DNA of 64,000 nucleotides from Purshia tridentata (lineage: Eukaryota > Streptophyta > Magnoliopsida > Rosales > Rosaceae): NCBI GenBank assembly GCA_003254885.1, contig QANT01006496.1, positions 62,001-126,000 of the forward strand, read 5' to 3'. Of the stretch, positions 57,874 to 64,000 are shown in pieces. The notes below the pieces were generated by a model, which was given only the letters and a program-made list of their open reading frames with translations, had not been told where the DNA came from and did not search any database. Position numbers and translations under genes: made by a program. Position 1 is the stretch's first letter. The number at the start of each line of letters is the position of its first letter.

Positions 57874-60207
57874 ATGTCTAATCCCAGGGTCACCATCACA
57901 CTTGGTCGCTCTGGTCAGGTACTTTGCTTCTTACATTCTTTCATTTTCTATAGTTTCTGCACGAATTGCCGGTTGTTTGCTTGCATAGAATCTGAGGGGG
58001 AAGGGAAAGTGAGCATTTTGTAATTTTCCACATGATTCAGCTCCGAAATTGAGCATTTTATGGTGTGGTGTTAGGTTTAATTTCTTTTTCTGTTTTTGAA
58101 CTGAATGAGCTTGAAATTCCTTTTCTTATTTAGCTGTTTGTTGTGAAGCTGAAATAGTTTTATTTTTTCTTTGGTAATTTGATGAATTTTTGGGTGGCTT
58201 ACATCTTGGGTTGAACCGATTTGAATGCGAATTTGTGTGGTTGTGTGTGCACTAAGTTGCTTATTTGTGGAAATGCTTCGTAGGTTGTGGAGAGGGGAGG
58301 AGCGGTATCAGAGTCTGCGAAAGTGCGTGGTGATAGTGGGCGGGTTTCTGGAAGTAAACGGTCAATGGGAGACAGACTTGGGAGTAGTAACGCTCATGGT
58401 TTTTCGTTTTCTGCCAACAAGCGGTACCTTGCCCTGCCTCTCTTTAACTTTTACCTGGCTTACCAACTTAGTATTTGTTTGGGAAGTTGTTCAATAGTTT
58501 GGTTCCTTCTTCTGTTGTTATTACTAAGAACCCATATTATCTGTGGTCATAATTAGTTAGCACCACTGCCCCCACAACCAACCACTTCTTGTACCGTGTA
58601 AATCACCACCACTGCAACTGGAAGCATTTTCGTTTTGTAAATGGTCGAATGGCAAGTGTACCACAAAGGATTGGAATCTGGAAGTAGGCTTATGCATTTT
58701 GTTCCTTAACTAGGTGCATAATATGAAAAACATAAAATTCACCATTTTCGTCGTTCCTTCCTTATAAATTTGCTTAGCAACCAGCAAGAGAACTATGTCT
58801 CTTGAATTTTCAAAAACCATCCTTTGTTTATGAGGATGGTAATTCGTTTATGCTTATGCCATTATGAGAATTGGTATGTGTCTTTAGTTCTATCATGATG
58901 TGTTGAATATCAACCTGCAGGCAACGAGGAGATGGCATAAAATGGAGTGGGGGTAACAATCTTCTGTGATTTACCAACTTTTCTATATCATTTATTGTTC
59001 TTTATATGTTTTCTTTGGATACAATTGACTCTGGTGCATTAAAACAAGTGAAGATTCACGAATCAGTCGAAATGACCTCAGATTGAAATTGATGCGCAAA
59101 AGATTATCTAAGAAAATTGAGGTAGTTGCTGAAGAGCGTGAACAGATGGACCCACGTTTAAAGCTGTCAAAACCTGTTCATCCTTCACTGAGATATCAGA
59201 TGCTGCAACACAAGTCAGAAACAAATGGAACTAGCCTCTCGAGGCAAATTCCTCCCCAGGAAAGTACAGCTTTATTCCAGGTGAATCCACCAAGGAACTT
59301 CTACTCTTCTCGAACAACAGATGGGTTCAGAGATAGATCCACCAATATCTTTCTGAAAACTTCTTCGGGGCTCTCACCAACAAGAATTCTTGATGAGCTG
59401 CAGCCAGCATCATCATTTAGGGCACTTGATGCTTCTAGAGCTGGACGGTTCCTGAGAAATGGCATGGTTGATGCTTCTCAGCCAACGGTGAGGCCAGTTG
59501 CACAGTTTGCGCCAGCAAGTTCCGGCATGCAGAGGAGTTCACATATGGTACTACTTTCTGGCTCTTGCACCACTTCAGCTTTCCTTTTAGGAAATCTGAT
59601 TTAGTTTTAATGGGTTGTGTTTTCTCTCTCTCTCTCTCTGCATTTGTACAGGGGGAGGAACCTTTAACTGTTGCTGGTTTGTTGAATAGACTTGGTTTGG
59701 GAAAATATGCCATTACTTTACAGGCAGAAGAAGTAAGACCTGCTCTTAAATCTTGTCCCACATTTTAGAATGAGATTTTACATATAGGTGTGCTTTAGGT
59801 TCTCTTTTTCTTTTGGTGTTGGACTTCAGGTTTCTTATTGCTTGATTATCTGATTTGCAGGTAGACATGACTGCTTTGAAGCAGATGGGGGATAAGGACC
59901 TCAAAGATTTGGGTATACCAATGGTATTTTCATAAACTCTAAAATTTGTCTGACTTCCATTTAAATAAATAAATAAAACTTCTGTGATCCATATGGTGAT
60001 AATTTGCCCATATTGTCAAGCATTTTATTGGAAACTTATCCTCCACTGCTGTTCCAATTTCATTAGCTGACTTGTGTTGTAGCATCCTTTTCATGTGAAT
60101 TCCAATTGGAAATGAAAATGTTCTCATAAAGGTTGGTTGATGTGCAGGGACCAAGAAAAAAGATTCTTCTAGCTCTTTTGGCCCGGACTAAACGGCAACC
60201 ACCATAA
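57874..60207 (+). CDS. SAM-domain protein of unknown function
   Basis: Plant protein with a C-terminal sterile alpha motif, a helical domain used for protein-protein or RNA contact; specific role unknown. Seven exons: 57874-57918, 58284-58423, 58921-58952, 59054-59547, 59652-59732, 59861-59923 and 60148-60207, 304 residues. The N-terminal three quarters are basic and probably disordered (MSNPRVTITLGRSGQ, SRISRNDLRLKLMRKRLSKK, many Ser/Pro). The SAM domain (about 241-300) reads PLTVAGLLNRLGLGKYAITL, then EEVDMTALKQMGDKDLKDLG and IPMGPRKKILLALL. The acceptor at 59052-59053 was preferred to the AG at 59047-59048 because only it keeps the frame. The 32-bp exon 3 is the least certain. Arabidopsis At3g07760-type proteins are the probable relatives. 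Confidence 0.87.
59623..59639 (+). repeat. CT microsatellite before an acceptor in the SAM-domain gene
   Basis: A TC dinucleotide run ends about 11 bases before the acceptor AG at 59650-59651 and serves as the polypyrimidine tract of that intron. Confidence 0.8.
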
Positions 60208-60798
60208 TCTTTACTTTTAGTGCTGCAGCGCAAAGAGCACTTATGTTGATTGTACTTCTCATACATATAGTTGAAGAAATTGGTGTAATATATGTTGAAT
60301 TTGAGGTTTACGAGGGTTGATCAGTAGTTAAATAATTTTATCCTCCATAAGGTGGCGTTGATTTAAAAAATAGTTGTATACCTGGTGTATTTAATATATA
60401 TAGGACAGGAGAAAATGAATGTACGATATCTCCGGTGTTTAACACAAAATTGGTAGGGAAGCAATGCCGAACGCTGCAACTGTTATAAAAAATTTACTAC
60501 CAAAATCTCGGCAACCAGAATCGGCCAAAAAAAAATAATATTCGAACGTGTCCGTCTTAGAAAAAATCTAGTGTTTAACTTGTGAGTTTGTATGACATTA
60601 GGGTATGGTGGAACCAAAACAAACATGAAATTGTTGAATTAAATTTCATTCGTGAAAATTTGAATTAGCTTGAACAACACAAATACGAGTATATGACATT
60701 AGCGTTATGGTGGAACCAAAACAAACATGAAATTGTTGAACGCCCCCAATCAATCCAAAAGAAATAAAAGAAGAAAGAAATTGAGTTGACGAGCAATC
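60208..60798. other. Convergent spacer between SAM-domain and AN1 genes
   Basis: 3' UTRs plus an AT-rich spacer with a direct repeat (60591-60740). No gene. Confidence 0.6.
60591..60740. repeat. ~49-bp direct repeat, period 101 bp
   Basis: Copies at 60591-60638 and 60692-60740 share TATGACATTAG and, exactly, GGTGGAACCAAAACAAACAT followed by GAAATTGTTGAA, differing by one or two bases at GGGTATGG/GCGTTATGG. The DNA between them is not repeated within the window as far as I can see. Confidence 0.9.
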
Positions 60799-61433
60799 TC
60801 AAAAAGCTTTAACAGATGGAGTACCGGAGGGAGACTTGGAAGCACGCTGGGTGTTCCCACATTCTTTGGCGTTCCTTGAAGCAAAAGCAGCCATGAACTT
60901 ATCGGTCCAGTGATTAGCCACGGCGGACGATGAGCATGCGTGGTCAGCTGGGAAGCGGTGCTTGAGGCACACCTTCACATGGCATGTCTTGCATGTGCTG
61001 GTATTCGAAAAAGTCAGAATCTCCTTGCACCGCCTAACAGGGCAGGTCGGTTTCTTCTTCTTTTTGGGGTCACAATTTCTAGATTTCTGGTGCCTCTCCA
61101 ACAACGCCTTCTGGTCTTCTTCTCCGTCATTGCCGGTGGTCTCTATGGAGGAGGAGCAGATTTCGCAAACCACCACCTTCCTGCTGTTGTGGTCCGATTT
61201 GGGGCACTCGTGGGACTTGTATGACCGATGCTCAACACAAAACACCTGCATATCATGTGCATGCATCAATCATCGATTCAAAACGCAAATAATGCTTCCG
61301 AATCGTATAAATTTGTGGGGTACCTTACCTTATGACAACCGTCACATTGAAAAGGGAGGAAATCAAGTTGGTTGCAATGGGAGAGCTGGCAGTGTTTTCC
61401 CAAATCAGGAAAAGCTTCTGTTCCTCCTGTCAT
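60799..61433 (-). CDS. Stress-associated protein with two AN1 zinc fingers (SAP12-like)
   Basis: Zinc-finger protein of the SAP family, implicated in plant abiotic stress responses. Two exons on the minus strand, 61433-61329 and 61245-60799, 183 residues (Arabidopsis SAP12 is about 186). AN1 finger 1 spans about 15-58: [37 protein letters not shown]1 finger 2 spans about 104-142: [37 protein letters not shown]. All zinc ligands are present, and there is no A20 finger. The linker between them carries a second cysteine pair (CEIC) and basic runs, and the tail is Ser-rich. The start at 61433 ([15 protein letters not shown]) matches the family. Which SAP member this is (11, 12 or 13) is uncertain. 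Confidence 0.94.
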
Positions 61434-64000
61434 CTTCTTAATTTGTTCTTTGATCTTCTTCAATTGCAAAAGAATAATTTTCAATTTTCAATTTTGAGGC
61501 CAAGCTTACACAAGAAGGGCCTCTATGTTATTGATATATATAAAGAAAGAGGGTTTGGAGTTTGGCTTGGAGCAAAAGCCAAGCCAGCCTTGACGGATTG
61601 GCAAACCCAGATTTTAATTAGTCCTATTTGGATGATTCTAGTTTTCACACGCTCTCTTCGGATGCTTTTTCGCTTTTTATAATGGACGGGTTTGTTTGTA
61701 CATTTGTTTCTATTTTAATACGTCACTACAAACGCTGTGAAGGGCCCTGCCCTATTTGACCATCCGTGCAAAAATAGGCCAGGCCCCACTTGATTATACA
61801 AGCATTTTTATTTTAAGAAAAAAAAAAATTTATCTTCAAGGTGATGGACCTGATGGTTTATTTTCCCCTAGACTAGTAATAAGCCATACAGACACACAAA
61901 CTACAGCGATACAGACACGAATCATCACTTTATGAAATAGAACTAATTGTCACAAGAGAGAAATTGGTGGAGCAAAGGTGCTCCTTTTTCTTTTTTTTTC
62001 TTTTTTTCGATTTGCTGCGGCCCGGAGAATCCAATACCCTGCTCCACAAACTTGCAAAGACCCCACAAAAAAGTCCTCTTTTCCCCTCTAATGTGAAGTA
62101 TGCCATTACCCAGGGTGAGAATTGAGAAGAAGAAAAGAAAAATTGAAAGAAGTGAACTTTTGAACTGTTCCTTTTTCAAAGTGAACTATTCTTTTTTGGC
62201 ACAGTCTCATAAAACACCAAAGCTAAGTGGTCGCTAGGAACTGATGGTAGGATCCATTATAAGGGCCTAGCTAGCAAAATAAAAAACCGCAGGGGGATGG
62301 GGCAAGCCAAAAGTAATGCCCCTTACCATTTAGCTGTGACCTACCTACTCATGGCCATGGAATCACAATTAGGATAAGATCATGGACTATTATTAGCAAA
62401 CAAAAAGGTTGATGCCAATTTGTAAAGGTACAACACACTTTCATAAAGTTTAAATTACTCCTATGCATGATATCAAAAGAGGACGAAACAATTCTTAATG
62501 CCCAAAGCACAAACAATTAGACTGCCACCAAGATCCCTCCAGATGCTGTAATTGGATGCTAATGGAATTTTCGCTAGAGCAAAAGACAAGGTTGGAACTT
62601 GCTGTGTGAAAGAGGTCATACTTATTAAAGCAACAATCAATCATACACGCTTGTTGGGTGCCAGGGACAACCACAACTCAAAAGTCTCAAATGTCCATTT
62701 TATAATTTGTATTCAAGCCTTTTTCAGGTTAAAAGACAAAGCTCATTGACCTCTCATGGCTTAAATATTAACATAAACTCACGTGAAAAGTGCAGGTAAT
62801 TTATGAATGCAACCATGGCAGAATTAACCAACTAAGAAGATAATTAATTTTTCTTATTTGTTTAACAGAAAAACCATTTTGGAAACAAAACATTGATAAA
62901 AATATGCAATAAAATAATGCAAATTTGACAACCTTAAAAGCTGATTAGTATGGACAACAATACCCAAATGATGGCTCTCTCCTCATGCAAATATGAAAGT
63001 TAGCTTTAACCAATTAAAATCGAGAAAGTTTCACTATAACTAGGAAAAAATAACTTAAATAAATCTTCTAATTAAGCACTTGGTTTAGACCTGGCAAAGA
63101 GAAAGGAGAAATAAAAACAAAGAAAAAGAACTTAGTATATGTTAAGGGTGGGCCATGGAAAAGGAATCAATCACTTTGGTAAAGAAAGGGAGATATTATC
63201 CAGCCTAGAACACTGATAAAGTAACCATCAAAGGCTACAGAAACTTAACAATTAAGCACCTTTTCTTTAAGCTTTCAGTGGCGGGATCAAGCGGCTTGGA
63301 GCAGCATCTATTTTGTCTGCAAAAGCTGTCAATCAGAGGTTAAATCTATGAGCTGGATGGTCCACAAAATGCCACGTCAGCTCTTCTCAAAGCTTCTGTT
63401 GAGTCGCCTCCAAAATTTTGAAAACATATTATTCATCGAACAGAACTTCCATAATTATTCCCTAAACATCATTAATAGTTGGATTCATTTTTGCTCGCCA
63501 CTTTGTTAACACGTGTCATCCATAATGCTCACCACAAAAAAAAAAAATTGACTCAATAGTTCTCACTTCTCACATTGTCTTCTGTTTTCGAAATTGAAAC
63601 AGAGAAGAAAAAAGAAAAAAGAAAAAAGAATTGGCCATCTATTTGGCCTAAAGACAAAAAGGTATTTTAGCTTATGGGCTTTCCATGTAACGAAATATGA
63701 TGGGAGCCAAATTGGATTGGCTTGCGGCAGGCTAGGGTTGGTACTAAATCAAAGAATACACTTGAGGGATATTCTTCTCCACAGTTTTTTTTTTCTGATG
63801 TCTAAGAAATTAGTCAAATGTTTTGACTGCTATTGCTTTCATTCCATAGTTCACTGTTGACTCTAAATAGGCCAAAGTCATTAGACATACTAATAGAGGC
63901 ATGTGTAACACTGCATGCAATGCTTTACTTTAAATCTAAGTAAATTAGGTATATTAATATTATTTTATCAATGAGAGGAAACAGTAGGGGTTCTTACTTA
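61434..64000. other. Promoter of AN1 gene and 2.3-kb spacer to the window end
   Basis: After the AN1 promoter the DNA is AT-rich with A-runs (61817-61830, 63534-63548) and an AAAAAAGAAA-type purine stretch at 63601-63629. No gene, RNA or repeat family is supported to the end of the window. Confidence 0.5.
61533..61541 (-). promoter_or_regulatory. TATA box of the AN1 stress-associated gene
   Basis: On the minus strand TTATATATA lies about 100 bp before the start codon, the only strong TATA match in the proximal promoter. Confidence 0.5.

Overview
The window is nuclear DNA from a core eudicot plant. The evidence is many short GT-AG introns, chloroplast transit peptides, plant-only families (galacturonosyltransferase-like, CRM splicing factors, DUF760, plant NPF transporters), AT-rich spacers and CT/TA microsatellites. 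Gene order and compact introns suggest a small rosid genome, possibly Rosaceae, but the genus cannot be read from the sequence. Sixteen protein-coding loci are supported. One is cut by the left edge and the other fifteen look complete. I rebuilt exon-intron structures by hand from splice consensus and reading-frame continuity. No tRNA, rRNA, CRISPR or intact transposon was seen.

Layout: a SIN3-like corepressor (3' part, +, 113-3581); a NOT4-type RING protein (+, 5489-7463); an intronless GATL glycosyltransferase (+, 8524-9660); a DUF760 plastid protein (-, 10449-12155); SEC13 (-, 13598-14506) divergent from Golgi alpha-mannosidase II (+, 16353-20518); a KONJAC-type GDP-mannose pyrophosphorylase homologue (-, 21466-24927); an MTP12-type zinc transporter with a long His loop (-, 26301-29105); a 4 kb AT-rich spacer; an NPF5 transporter (+, 33341-35614); a matrix metalloproteinase (-, 36074-37036); a DUF716/TMEM45 membrane protein (-, 39610-40611); a CREG homologue (+, 42098-43689); a CFM2-like CRM splicing factor (+, 44614-49870); a 4.7 kb AT-rich spacer; the ferredoxin-thioredoxin reductase catalytic chain (+, 54562-56952); a SAM-domain protein (+, 57874-60207); and a two-AN1 stress-associated protein (-, 60799-61433). 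The last 2.5 kb holds no gene I can support.

Five consecutive loci except one (GATL, SEC13, mannosidase II, KONJAC, MTP12) act in the secretory pathway or in glycan synthesis. Three (DUF760, CFM2, FTR catalytic chain) are plastid proteins. From memory, SIN3-like/SEC13/CFM2 match an Arabidopsis chromosome 3 block and MTP12/CREG/FTR match a chromosome 2 block, so this looks like an ancestral linkage group that was split in Arabidopsis.

The most distinctive feature is a recurring pattern of short tandem duplications (about 60-210 bp). They occur in introns, UTRs, spacers and one coding exon. One duplicates the start codon region of the DUF760 gene and creates an upstream ORF, one copies the end of the mannosidase II gene, and one adds an in-frame repeat to CFM2. 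I found no convincing new biological system; the findings are local and mostly structural.
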